Source: Nitriliruptoraceae bacterium (GTDB lineage Bacteria > Actinomycetota > Nitriliruptoria > Nitriliruptorales > Nitriliruptoraceae). Taken from it: a stretch of 9,125 nt of DNA. The position numbers and the translations under genes were made by a program. Shown here one piece after another: positions 1-6,763 of this stretch; the first letter of the stretch is position 1; each line of letters begins with the position of its first letter. The stretch covers positions 1 through 9,125 of the forward strand of contig SLLJ01000008.1 of NCBI GenBank assembly GCA_007134165.1. Direction: 5' to 3'. Under the pieces are notes generated by a model. The model did no database searches. It was not told the origin of the DNA and saw only the letters and a list, made by a program, of their open reading frames with translations.

Positions 1-1194
1 CCGGCCATGCAGCAGCAGTTGTTCTTCGACAAGGACGCGGACTGGTCGCCGGACTTCACGATCATCTACACCCCGACGCTTCGCATCCCCGAGCACCATG
101 AGGAGTGCCTCATCCTCGTCGACTACGACAACTGGGTGACCCGCGTGTTCGGCTCCGACTACTTCGGGGAGTCGAAGATGGGTGGCCTGCGGATGTGGAA
201 CAAGCGGGTCTTCGAACTCGGCGGGCTCGCGATGCACTCGGGGGCCAAGACCTTCCCGGCCGAGGAGACCACCGATGGTCTCGAGCGCTTGGCGCTGATC
301 ATCGGACTGTCGGGAACGGGCAAGACCACGACGACGTTCCGCAACGTCAAGGGTTCGCTGCCGGTACAGGACGACTTCATCGCCCTGATGCCGGGCGGAA
401 CCGTGTATACGACCGAGGACGGCTGCTTCGCGAAGTCCTACGGACTCGATCCGGACGACGAGCCCACGATCTATGGCGGTGCGACCCGTTCGGACGCCTG
501 GTTGGAATCGGTCGCGGTCGACCCCGAGACCAAGAAGGTCGACTTCTTCGACGACTCGTACACCGCCAACGGCCGGGTGACCTTCCCGCTGAAGAACATC
601 CGTCACCGCGACCCCAAGGCGCTGCCCAAGGCCCACTACCTGTTCATCCTGAACCGCAACGAGAACATCATCCCGGCGGTCGCCCGCCTCAAGGCCGAGC
701 AGGCTGCGTACTACTTCATGCTCGGGGAGACGCAGGGCACGTCGGCCGGGGGAGCCCACGAGGCCGGCAAGAGCCTGCGAGTGCCGGGAACCAACCCGTT
801 CTGGTTCGAGGAGGAATCCTCGATGGGCAACCGGTTCCTCGAGCTGCTCGAGACCTGCGAACTCGAGGTCTACCTGCTCAACACCGGAAGGGTCGGGGGC
901 CCCGACAGCGACGATCGCTCCAAGAAGGTCAAGATCCCGCACTCGGCGGCGGTCCAGGACGGCATCATCGACGGCACCATCGAGTGGGTCGAGGACCCCG
1001 ACTTCGGCTACGAGGTCGCCGCGGCGATTCCCGGCTTCGATGACGCCGAACTCCTGCAGCCCGTGAAGTTGTACGAGCGTCAGGGCCGCGTCGAGGAGTA
1101 CCGCCAGATCGTCGAGCGGGTCACGGCCGACCGTGCCGCCTACCTCGCGAAGTTCGCGTCGTTGCACGCCTCGGTTGCGGCTGCTGGTTCGTAG
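1..1194 (+). CDS. pckA: Phosphoenolpyruvate carboxykinase, ATP-type (partial, N-terminus outside window)
   Basis: Catalyses oxaloacetate + ATP to PEP + CO2 + ADP, the entry step of gluconeogenesis, in the cytosol. The frame is open through base 1, so the ATG at base 7 is probably an internal Met; ATP-type enzymes are about 530 residues or more and only about 397 are here. Numbering from that Met, the kinase-1 P-loop GLSGTGKT is at 100-107. The metal/substrate-binding segment SKMGG...AMHSGAK (Lys57, His77) corresponds to E. coli GEMKKG...SMHCSAN. Asp122-Asp123 (VQDDF) sit at the kinase-2 position, VARLKAEQ (Arg227) matches E. coli VSRLTADQ, and YLLNTGRVGG matches YLVNTGWNG. It is divergent: the usual DDEHGW motif is reduced to QDDF, so it belongs to a side branch of the ATP family. 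The P-loop rules out the GTP type (which has a SACGKTN-like loop). It is convergent with the sigma-factor operon and ends in a strong terminator. Confident on family, less on exact substrate kinetics. Confidence 0.9.
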   Translation, partial: PAMQQQLFFDKDADWSPDFTIIYTPTLRIPEHHEECLILVDYDNWVTRVFGSDYFGESKMGGLRMWNKRVFELGGLAMHSGAKTFPAEETTDGLERLALIIGLSGTGKTTTTFRNVKGSLPVQDDFIALMPGGTVYTTEDGCFAKSYGLDPDDEPTIYGGATRSDAWLESVAVDPETKKVDFFDDSYTANGRVTFPLKNIRHRDPKALPKAHYLFILNRNENIIPAVARLKAEQAAYYFMLGETQGTSAGGAHEAGKSLRVPGTNPFWFEEESSMGNRFLELLETCELEVYLLNTGRVGGPDSDDRSKKVKIPHSAAVQDGIIDGTIEWVEDPDFGYEVAAAIPGFDDAELLQPVKLYERQGRVEEYRQIVERVTADRAAYLAKFASLHASVAAAGS

Positions 1195-1219
1195 GACGCT
1201 GAACGCGACCACCGGTCGC

Positions 1220-1260
1220 AACCGTGGAGGGGCGCCCACCGGGCGCCCCTCCACGGTTTT
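1220..1260 (+). terminator. Strong intrinsic terminator after pckA
   Basis: A perfect 18-bp inverted repeat (1220-1237 with 1241-1258) encloses a 3-base loop (ACC) and runs into TTTT at 1257-1260. It starts 25 bases after the pckA stop. The stem is very GC-rich and the U-tract short, as is common in high-GC genomes. On the opposite strand only two T residues follow the stem, so it acts mainly on + strand transcripts. Confidence 0.9.
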
Positions 1261-1318
1261 GACCTCCGGCTCGGCGCGGCTGCCGGGAGGCCTTCGGGGC
1301 GAAGCCGCCCAGACGGGT

Positions 1319-1382
1319 CGAGTCCCCCGTTGGACCGGCCATCCGGCGGGGGGTCCGGATGACCGGTCCAACGGGGGACTCG
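1319..1382. repeat. Long near-perfect inverted repeat (28-bp arms, 8-base loop)
   Basis: Arms 1319-1346 and 1355-1382 pair at 27 of 28 positions; the only mismatch is C1339 against A1362. The loop is 1347-1354 (CGGGGGGT). Neither side is followed by a T-run, so it is not a classical intrinsic terminator. It sits between two convergent transcription units, which suggests a bidirectional transcription block, an RNA 3'-end stabiliser, or a dispersed palindromic element. Which of these it is cannot be decided from one copy. Confidence 0.75.
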
Positions 1383-1598
1383 GGGTTGCCCGGAGATGAC
1401 GCGCTGGGGGTCGAGCCGTCGCCGGAGGGGTCTGGTCACGCGATGCGGTCCGAGGGCCGTGTCCACGTTGCCGGAGACGTCCGCCGGGTTGTCAGGGTCA
1501 TCGCCACACCGAGGGCTTCGGGGACGTGCCACCACCGGATCGAGCGCATGGTGAACGCTATCGCGCGAATGGCCGAGCGCGAACGTTGGCAGCAGACG

Positions 1599-2108
1599 TC
1601 AGAAACCGGCGTGCTGCCCGTGGTTCCCCTGCAGTCGGTCACCATCCGGTTGGTCGAACGGTTCGGGCCGTTGGGGCGGCACTTCGCCGTCCGCGGTCGT
1701 TCCCGCCTCGGTCTGGTCAGGCTCAGCGCGGCCATCGGAGGCGCCGAGGCCACGTTCTCTGGACCGCTCGGCCGCGACCGGGCCGGATGGGTCGGCGTCC
1801 TCGTTCGGCATGGGCAGGGCCGTGCCAACCACCTCGTCGATCTGGACCGGGGCACGCTGGGCAGCGGAAGGCCGTGCATCCAGCATGGCCGCCAAGGCGT
1901 GGTGGACCGCCGTGAGGTGACGGTGGGCGGTGAGGTCGTTGGGTGGCTCGCTCAGCCGTTGCGCGGTAGCTCCGAGGACGGCCAGAAGGGCAGGATCCGA
2001 GTCCTCGTCGAACAGGTCGGCGAAGTCATCGGTTGACTCCTCAGGCCCCTGGTGGTGATCGTCATCGGGCATGGCGTCCATCCCTGCGTCATTCCCTGCA
2101 CGCGTCAT
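1599..2108 (-). CDS. Acidic hypothetical protein, candidate sigma-factor partner
   Basis: 169 residues, not recognised by family. The ATG at 2106-2108 overlaps the TGA of the sigma gene (2105-2107) as ATGA, so translation is probably coupled. The first 85 or so residues look like a folded unit: a very acidic stretch (about 10-45, rich in Asp/Glu), then a helical segment with LLAVLGATAQRL, then HRHLTAVHHALAAML. The remainder, from about residue 90, is rich in Pro, Gly, Glu and Arg and looks disordered. There is no transmembrane segment, no signal peptide, and no visible HxxxCxxC zinc-anti-sigma motif. A gene coupled directly behind an ECF sigma factor is often its anti-sigma factor, which is the basis for the suggestion; the sequence itself does not prove it. 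It is the last gene of the operon. An overlapping + strand frame (1359-2036) is judged to be its shadow. Confidence 0.6.
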   Translation of the reverse strand: MTRAGNDAGMDAMPDDDHHQGPEESTDDFADLFDEDSDPALLAVLGATAQRLSEPPNDLTAHRHLTAVHHALAAMLDARPSAAQRAPVQIDEVVGTALPMPNEDADPSGPVAAERSRERGLGASDGRAEPDQTEAGTTADGEVPPQRPEPFDQPDGDRLQGNHGQHAGF

Positions 2109-2656
2109 CGCCGCCCAGCGCCGGGAGGGGACGGGTTCTGCGAACGATTCGTCTTTGGCGCCTGGTCCGTCGGGATGGTGACGGAGCGCCTGAGCACCGC
2201 GCGCAGCCGTCTGATGCCGCGCTTCTGCAGCGCCTTGACGGCATCGGGTTGCCGCCCGGTCACCTCGGCGATCTCGCCGGCGCGCAGACCGGCGACCACG
2301 CGCAGCACGAGCACCTCACGTTGGTCGTCGGTCAACTGCCCGAGCAGTCGCAGCACCCGTTCGGTGCTCAGCCGCTCGAGCACGTCGGGCTCGGTGCTGC
2401 TGCGTGGCAGGACCGCCTCGAGTTCCTCGTCACTGGCGGGTTGCGACGGTCGGCGGTCCAAGGCACGCCGGGCGTCGATGAGCCGGCGGTGGGCGATGGT
2501 GAACACCCAGGAACGGAAGCCGGCCTCGTTGCCTTCGAAGCGGTCGAGGTCGCGCACGACGTGCAGCAGCACCTCGCCGACCAGGTCCTCCGGGTCACGG
2601 GCGCCCCGGGCGGTCACATACCCCAGCAGCGGTCCGGCCAGGTCCCGGTAGAGCAC
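2105..2656 (-). CDS. ECF-family RNA polymerase sigma factor (start uncertain)
   Basis: Directs RNA polymerase to a specific promoter set. From the GTG at 2654-2656 it is 183 residues. Region 2 covers about residues 1-67 (DPEDLVGEVLLHVVRDLDRF, then FRSWVFTIAHRRLIDARR). A linker follows, then region 4 at about 102-155 (LTDDQREVLVLRVVAGLRAGEIA, helix-turn-helix about 125-146 with EIAEVTGRQPDAVKALQKRG). No extra C-terminal SnoaL domain is present. The start is a problem: in-frame sequence upstream (LDDRFDTTLRAARAGVDQAW) looks like the true beginning of sigma region 2, yet no ATG, GTG, TTG or CTG occurs in frame between 2657 and the in-frame metF stop at 2792. A good Shine-Dalgarno-like GGGGGAG (2727-2733, - strand) lies 7 bases before a CTC leucine codon at 2717-2719; starting there would give 204 residues. 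The GTG given is the only canonical start but has a weak ribosome binding site. It follows metF by 135 bases and overlaps the next gene by ATGA. Confidence 0.88.
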   Translation of the reverse strand: MLYRDLAGPLLGYVTARGARDPEDLVGEVLLHVVRDLDRFEGNEAGFRSWVFTIAHRRLIDARRALDRRPSQPASDEELEAVLPRSSTEPDVLERLSTERVLRLLGQLTDDQREVLVLRVVAGLRAGEIAEVTGRQPDAVKALQKRGIRRLRAVLRRSVTIPTDQAPKTNRSQNPSPPGAGRR

Positions 2657-2791
2657 GGCCCACGCCTGATCGACTCCGGCGCGCGCAGCGCGGAGCGTGG
2701 TGTCGAAGCGGTCGTCGAGCGAGGTTCTCCCCCGACTTCGGGCCGACCTGCAGTGTCGCCGATCCGAGGGCCGACGGCAGGATGGGGCCGG

Positions 2792-3733
2792 TCAGGTGCG
2801 GCGGTCCCGGTCGTCCGCAGCGGCAATCCCGGACGCGCCGTGAGGCGTCAGCCCGAGGTTGGCGTGGATCTCTCGCGTCGCCGTCGATCGGTTGAGGGTG
2901 AAGAAGTGCAGTCCCGGGGCTCCGGCGTCCAGCAGCGCGCGGCACAGTTCGGTGCCGACTTCCACGCCGATGCGCCGCACCTGCTCGGGACGGTCGCGCA
3001 CCGCATGCAGCCGGTCGGCGAGTGCGACCGGCATCGCCGCGCCCGACAGCTGCGCGAACCGTTCGACCTGACGCACGTCGGTGACGGGCATGACCCCGGG
3101 GATGACCGGGGTGTCGCAGCCGAGCGCCGCGAGGTCTTCGACCATCGCCAGATAGTCCTCGACGCGGAAGAAGAACTGCGTGACGCCGAAGTCGGCGGCG
3201 GCGAGCTTGGTGGCGAGGTGACGTCGGTCCTCGGCGATCGACCCGGCCTGGGGATGCCCCTCGGGATGGGCGGCGACGCCGATCGCGAACCCCTCGCCAC
3301 CGGTCTCCCGAGCCAGTTCGACGAGGTCGACCGCGTGTGCGAGTTCGTAGAAGGGGGCCGGGCCGTCCCGCGGCGGGTCGCCGCGCAGCGCCAGGATGTT
3401 CTGCACCCCTTCGGCCCGGTAGCGGGCGAGCAGTGAAGCGAGCTCGTGACGGTGATGCGAGACCGTGGTCAGGTGGGCCATGGGAACCAGCGAGGTGTGG
3501 CGCAGCATGTCGATGACGAGCTGGTGGGTGCGCTCGCGGGTCGAGCCTCCGGCACCGTAGGTCACCGAGGCGAACGAGGGGCGTAGTGGCTCGAGGTCGG
3601 TCAGCGTTCGGCGCAGGTACGCCTCGCCTTCGTCGGTCTTCGGCGGGAAGAACTCGAAAGAGGTCGTGGTGCCGCGGGCGAGCAGCACGTCGATGCGGGT
3701 CACGTTCGGCTCCTGGGTCTGCTTCGAAGTCAT
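2792..3733 (-). CDS. metF: 5,10-methylenetetrahydrofolate reductase
   Basis: Reduces 5,10-methylene-tetrahydrofolate to 5-methyl-tetrahydrofolate using FAD and a reduced nicotinamide; the product is the methyl donor for methionine synthase. 313 residues, close to the roughly 300 usual for bacterial MetF, as a single (beta-alpha)8 barrel. Visible signatures are SFEFFPPKT (Glu27, equivalent to the catalytic Glu28 of E. coli), SVTYGAGGS at 56-64, HLTTVSHHRHEL near 87-98, ILALRGDPP with Asp119 (E. coli Asp120), AAHPEGHP at 154-161 and TQFFF at 185-189. The ATG at 3731-3733 overlaps the TGA of the upstream Pat-type gene (ATGA), so the two are probably translationally coupled. A GGCGGG stretch lies directly against the ATG. 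It is the second gene of the operon, and methionine synthase lies 4 kb upstream on the same strand. Confidence 0.95.
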   Translation of the reverse strand: MTSKQTQEPNVTRIDVLLARGTTTSFEFFPPKTDEGEAYLRRTLTDLEPLRPSFASVTYGAGGSTRERTHQLVIDMLRHTSLVPMAHLTTVSHHRHELASLLARYRAEGVQNILALRGDPPRDGPAPFYELAHAVDLVELARETGGEGFAIGVAAHPEGHPQAGSIAEDRRHLATKLAAADFGVTQFFFRVEDYLAMVEDLAALGCDTPVIPGVMPVTDVRQVERFAQLSGAAMPVALADRLHAVRDRPEQVRRIGVEVGTELCRALLDAGAPGLHFFTLNRSTATREIHANLGLTPHGASGIAAADDRDRRT

Positions 3734-6429
3734 CCCGCCGCGACGAGACGCAAGCGCAGGTCGGCGACGACCACCCCTCGTCCTTCAGGGCGGACGAATA
3801 CCGGGTTCAGGTCGAGTTCGGTGACCTCGGGCAGGTCCTCGACCATCGTGTTCACCCGGTAGAGCAGGTCGCGCAGCGCCGCGATGTCGGCGGGAGGTGA
3901 GCCTCGGTAGCCGTGCAGCAGCGGGGCCATCCGCAAGGTCGCCAGCATCTCCTCGACATCGGTGTCGGTCAGCGGGGTGACCCGCACACTGACGTCACGC
4001 AGCAGCTCGACGAGCGTGCCACCCATGCCGGTGACGATGATCGGTCCGAACGACGGGTCGTGGCTGACCCCAACGACCATCTCGATGCCCTCGCCGATCA
4101 TCTCCTGCACGATGAACCGGCCGGCGTGCTCCCCGAGTCCGCCCCGGACCAGGGAGCCGTGGATGCGCTCGATGGCACCGTGGACCTCCTCGGGTGAGGT
4201 CAGGTTGAGCGCCACCCCCCCGACATCGGCCTTGTGGATCGGTGCGTCGAGCTTGACGGCGACCGGGCCGTCGAGGTGGCGTTGAGCGTCGGCCCCCTGG
4301 GTCGCCGTGGTGACCGTGACCGACCGCGCGAGCGAGATGCCGTAGCAGCCGAGCAGCGCCTCGGCCTGCTCGTTGGTGGCCCAGACCCCGTGCTCGTCGG
4401 CGGCCGCCGACGGCTCTGAGTCCCAGCGCAGCACCGCATCGACCAGGTTGCGTGCTGCATCGCGGTCCATGCCCTCGGGCTCCACGATCCGGCCCACCGG
4501 ACGTCGCCGCCACCGGGCGTAGCTTCGGACGCGCCCCAGCGCGCGGGCGGCAGCCTCGGGGAATGCGAAGGTGGGGATGCCGGCCGCGGCGAGCTCGGCC
4601 GGGACCTGCTGGGAGGAGGACATGAATACCGACAGCAGCGGGACGTCGGGTGGCAGGTCGCGCTTGGCGTGGATCAGCGCCCGCGAGATACCGAGGTGAC
4701 CGGCGGTGGGAGTGGCCACGAAAATCACGAAGACGCTGTCGATTTCGTCGGCCTCCGCGAGCACCCGGATCGCGTGCGCATAGGTCTCCGGTGAGGCCGA
4801 AGCGATCATGTCGATGGGGTTGGCGACCCCCGCCTCCTCGGGCAGGAAACGACGCAGTTCCTGGACGGTGCGGTCGGAGAGGCGCGGCAGGTCCAGCCCG
4901 TAGGCCTCCAGCGCATCCGCGGCGAGGATCCCCGGACCGCCGGCGTTGGTGAGCACGGCGACCTTACGTCCCCGGGGCAGGCCCTGGGTCGCGAGCAGGG
5001 TGGCGACGTCGAACAGTTCCTCGAGCGTCTCCGTGCGGATCACCCCGGTCTGCTCGAAGAGGGCGGCCACCGCGCTGTCGCCGGCCGAGATCGCGGCCGT
5101 GTGGGAGCTCGCGGCCCGAACGCCCGAGGACGTCCGGCCCGACTTGACCACGACGATCGGTTTGCGCAGCGAGATGCGGCGGGCGATGCGGGAGAACTTG
5201 CGTGGGTTGCCGAACGATTCCAGGTACATCAGGATGACGTCGGTGTTCGGGTCGTCCTCCCAGTACAGCAGCAGGTCGTTGCCGGAGATGTCCGCCTTGT
5301 TGCCCACCGAGACGAAGGTCGAGATCCCGAACCCCAACTCGTGGACGTGCTCGAGCACGGCCAGGCCCAGCGCACCGGACTGCGATGACATCGACACCCG
5401 GCCGGGGCGGGGGAAGGTGGAGGAGAACGTCCCGTTGAAGCGCACCTCAGCGTGTCCGTTGAGCAGTCCCATGCAGTTGGGTCCGATCACGCGCAGACCG
5501 AACCCGCGGGCCCGGGCGATCAGATCGTCCTGGCGGGCGACTCCCTCGCCGCCGATCTCCGCGAACCCGGCGGTCACGATGCAGACCGCCTTGATGCCGA
5601 GCTCACCGGCTTCGTCGATCAGGTCGTTGACGAGGTGGCTCGGCACACAGATGATCGCCACGTCGGGGACGTCGGGGCAGGCCGCCAGCGACGGGTAGGC
5701 CGCCACGCCCTGCACGTGGGTGGCGTTGCGGTTGACGGGGTAGACCACGCCGCTGAAGCCGCCATCGAGCACATTGTGGAACACCAGTCCACCGATGGAG
5801 TCGCGGTCACGCGATGCGCCCACCACCGCGACGCGCTTCGGGTGGAAGAAACGCTGCAGCGCAGCGGCGGCTGCCTGCCGCTCCGAGTCGTCGACCACCC
5901 GCAGGAAGCTCTCGGTCAACTCGACCTGCAGGTCGCTGTGCACCACCCCGCCGCCATGGCGGGAGCGATACTCCAGGCCGAGCTCACGCACCAGGTTGAG
6001 CATGCGCGAGTTGTTGGCCAGGATGTCGCCGGTCAACTCGGCGATCCCGTCGGACGCCGCCAGCACGGTCAACTCGCGCAACAGCGCGGTGCCGATGCCG
6101 GTGCCCTGCACCGCGTCCTCCACCAGGGCGGCGAACTCAGCGGCGTGGGGCTGATCCGGGTCGCGAACGTAGCGGGCGACCCCGAGGATGCGTTCGGCCT
6201 CACCCCGTCCCCGGGTCGCCACGACCGCGACCTCCTGCGAGGGGTCGAGGTCGGTGAAGCGCGCGACGTTGTCCTCGTTGATGTCATAGGGCCCCATGAA
6301 GCGCGCCCGTCGGGACTCCGCGGAGGTCCGCGCCCACATGTCGAGCATGCGACGCTTGTCGTCGGGCCGGATGCGCCGGATGCCGATGGTGGTGCCGTCG
6401 GGCAGGACGTGGTCGGGTCGGGGTTGCAT
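3730..6429 (-). CDS. GNAT acetyltransferase / NDP-forming acyl-CoA ligase fusion, Pat-type protein
   Basis: 899 residues with N-terminal GNAT and C-terminal acetyl-CoA-synthetase (ADP-forming)-like parts. GNAT: about 10-175, with the acetyl-CoA loop QGTGIGTALL at 108-117. CoA-binding Rossmann domain: about 190-325 (KRVAVVGASRDRDSIGG from 198). Succinyl-CoA-ligase-like domains: about 340-640 (SMSSQSGALGLA at 346; SSHTAAISAG with His443 at the position of the phosphorylated His of ADP-forming acetyl-CoA synthetases; TNAGGPGILAADAL at 494). ATP-grasp: about 680-895 (VAVKLDAPIHKADVGGVAL at 723; ELDLNPVFV at 871). E. coli PatZ and Salmonella Pat have the GNAT at the C-terminus; N-terminal placement is known from actinomycete PatA. 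Likely role: lysine acetylation of enzymes such as acetyl-CoA synthetase, with the ligase part sensing or making acyl-CoA. Start: ATG at 6427-6429 with GGAGAG six bases upstream; a longer frame to 6720 reads through the 14-bp repeat and is rejected. First gene of the operon, overlapping metF. Confidence 0.88.
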   Translation of the reverse strand: MQPRPDHVLPDGTTIGIRRIRPDDKRRMLDMWARTSAESRRARFMGPYDINEDNVARFTDLDPSQEVAVVATRGRGEAERILGVARYVRDPDQPHAAEFAALVEDAVQGTGIGTALLRELTVLAASDGIAELTGDILANNSRMLNLVRELGLEYRSRHGGGVVHSDLQVELTESFLRVVDDSERQAAAAALQRFFHPKRVAVVGASRDRDSIGGLVFHNVLDGGFSGVVYPVNRNATHVQGVAAYPSLAACPDVPDVAIICVPSHLVNDLIDEAGELGIKAVCIVTAGFAEIGGEGVARQDDLIARARGFGLRVIGPNCMGLLNGHAEVRFNGTFSSTFPRPGRVSMSSQSGALGLAVLEHVHELGFGISTFVSVGNKADISGNDLLLYWEDDPNTDVILMYLESFGNPRKFSRIARRISLRKPIVVVKSGRTSSGVRAASSHTAAISAGDSAVAALFEQTGVIRTETLEELFDVATLLATQGLPRGRKVAVLTNAGGPGILAADALEAYGLDLPRLSDRTVQELRRFLPEEAGVANPIDMIASASPETYAHAIRVLAEADEIDSVFVIFVATPTAGHLGISRALIHAKRDLPPDVPLLSVFMSSSQQVPAELAAAGIPTFAFPEAAARALGRVRSYARWRRRPVGRIVEPEGMDRDAARNLVDAVLRWDSEPSAAADEHGVWATNEQAEALLGCYGISLARSVTVTTATQGADAQRHLDGPVAVKLDAPIHKADVGGVALNLTSPEEVHGAIERIHGSLVRGGLGEHAGRFIVQEMIGEGIEMVVGVSHDPSFGPIIVTGMGGTLVELLRDVSVRVTPLTDTDVEEMLATLRMAPLLHGYRGSPPADIAALRDLLYRVNTMVEDLPEVTELDLNPVFVRPEGRGVVVADLRLRLVAAG

Positions 6430-6435
6430 GGGTGG

Positions 6436-6441
6436 CTCTCC
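6436..6441 (-). promoter_or_regulatory. Ribosome binding site deciding the Pat-type start
   Basis: GGAGAG on the - strand, 6 bases before the ATG at 6427-6429. It fixes the start inside the longer open frame and agrees with where the GNAT domain begins. Confidence 0.75.
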
Positions 6442-6543
6442 AGCCGACCCGATCGGGAGGCGGAGGATCGGCGGCTTCGGGTAGTCCCATCCTGTCCGCT
6501 CGAGGGCCTGGACGCCAGTCGGTCGGTGACGCGTGCGCTGGGC

Positions 6544-6627
6544 GGGCGCAGGACACCGGGCGCAGGACACCGGGCGCAGGACACCGGGCGCAGGACACCG
6601 GGCGCAGGGCACCGGGCGCAGGACACC
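6544..6627. repeat. Tandem repeat, six copies of a 14-bp unit
   Basis: The unit is GGGCGCAGGACACC, in consecutive copies starting at 6544, 6558, 6572, 6586, 6600 and 6614. Copy 5 has one change (A to G at 6609); the others are identical. A degenerate GCGCGTGG follows. The unit is not a multiple of three and sits between two divergent genes, so it does not encode protein. It could be a slippage-prone minisatellite or an array of binding sites; a 14-bp period does not match one DNA helical turn, so neighbouring sites would not face the same side. Confidence 0.95.
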
Positions 6628-6752
6628 GCGCGTGGCTGTGCGACCAGGGCCGCTCGACCTTGTACCGGGCTGGCTCAGCGGGCAGGCTGGCTTCAACAGC
6701 GAGGTACGGCCACGTCGCATCCGGTCCGACCAGCTGGAGGCTCTGGACGAGA

Positions 6753-6757
6753 GGAGG
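6753..6757 (+). promoter_or_regulatory. Ribosome binding site of the NTF2-like gene
   Basis: GGAGG lies 6 bases before ATG 6764-6766. The in-frame GTG at 6761 is only 3 bases away, so ATG is preferred. The in-frame region further upstream crosses the 14-bp array and is non-coding. Confidence 0.8.
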
Positions 6758-6763
6758 CGTGTG

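Larger units (their letters stand above)
1195..1598. other. Gene-free convergent intergenic region
   Basis: About 400 bases lie between the stop of pckA (+) and the stop of the last gene of the - strand operon. It holds the pckA terminator (1220-1260), a small hairpin (CTTCG 1292-1296 with CGAAG 1300-1304) and the long hairpin at 1319-1382. Open frames crossing it on both strands are short, have no plausible ribosome binding site and translate to low-complexity Arg/Gly/Pro-rich peptides, so I call no gene here. Bases 1383-1598 show nothing I can name. Confidence 0.6.
6430..6763. other. Divergent intergenic region between the Pat operon and the NTF2-like gene
   Basis: This 334-base region must carry the promoters for both directions. 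It contains the two ribosome binding sites, a perfect 10-bp palindrome CCCGATCGGG (6448-6457) just upstream of the Pat-type ribosome binding site, and the 14-bp tandem array (6544-6627). I found no pair of -10/-35 boxes on either strand convincing enough to call. Reading frames through it from both sides are peptides generated by the repeat and are not genes. Confidence 0.7.

Noticed and set aside
1359..2036. A 225-codon + strand frame opposite the acidic hypothetical gene
   Set aside because: It begins inside the long hairpin without a ribosome binding site and overlaps the ATGA-coupled - strand gene; judged a shadow, though codon statistics would settle it.
2033..3436. A 467-codon + strand frame opposite the sigma factor and metF
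   Set aside because: Low-complexity Arg/Gly/Val-rich translation antisense to two genes with clear family motifs.
6448..6457. Palindrome CCCGATCGGG as an operator
   Set aside because: Ten GC-rich bases can occur by chance; no second copy or cognate regulator is visible, so it is only mentioned in the intergenic entry.
6544..6627. Repeat array as CRISPR or plasmid iterons
   Set aside because: Copies are contiguous with no spacers, and no replication or cas gene is nearby.
6430..6720. Longer Pat-type start (291 more bases in frame, giving 996 residues)
   Set aside because: The extra N-terminus is a 14-residue periodic peptide made by translating the 14-bp array; the GNAT domain and a good ribosome binding site fit the ATG at 6427-6429.
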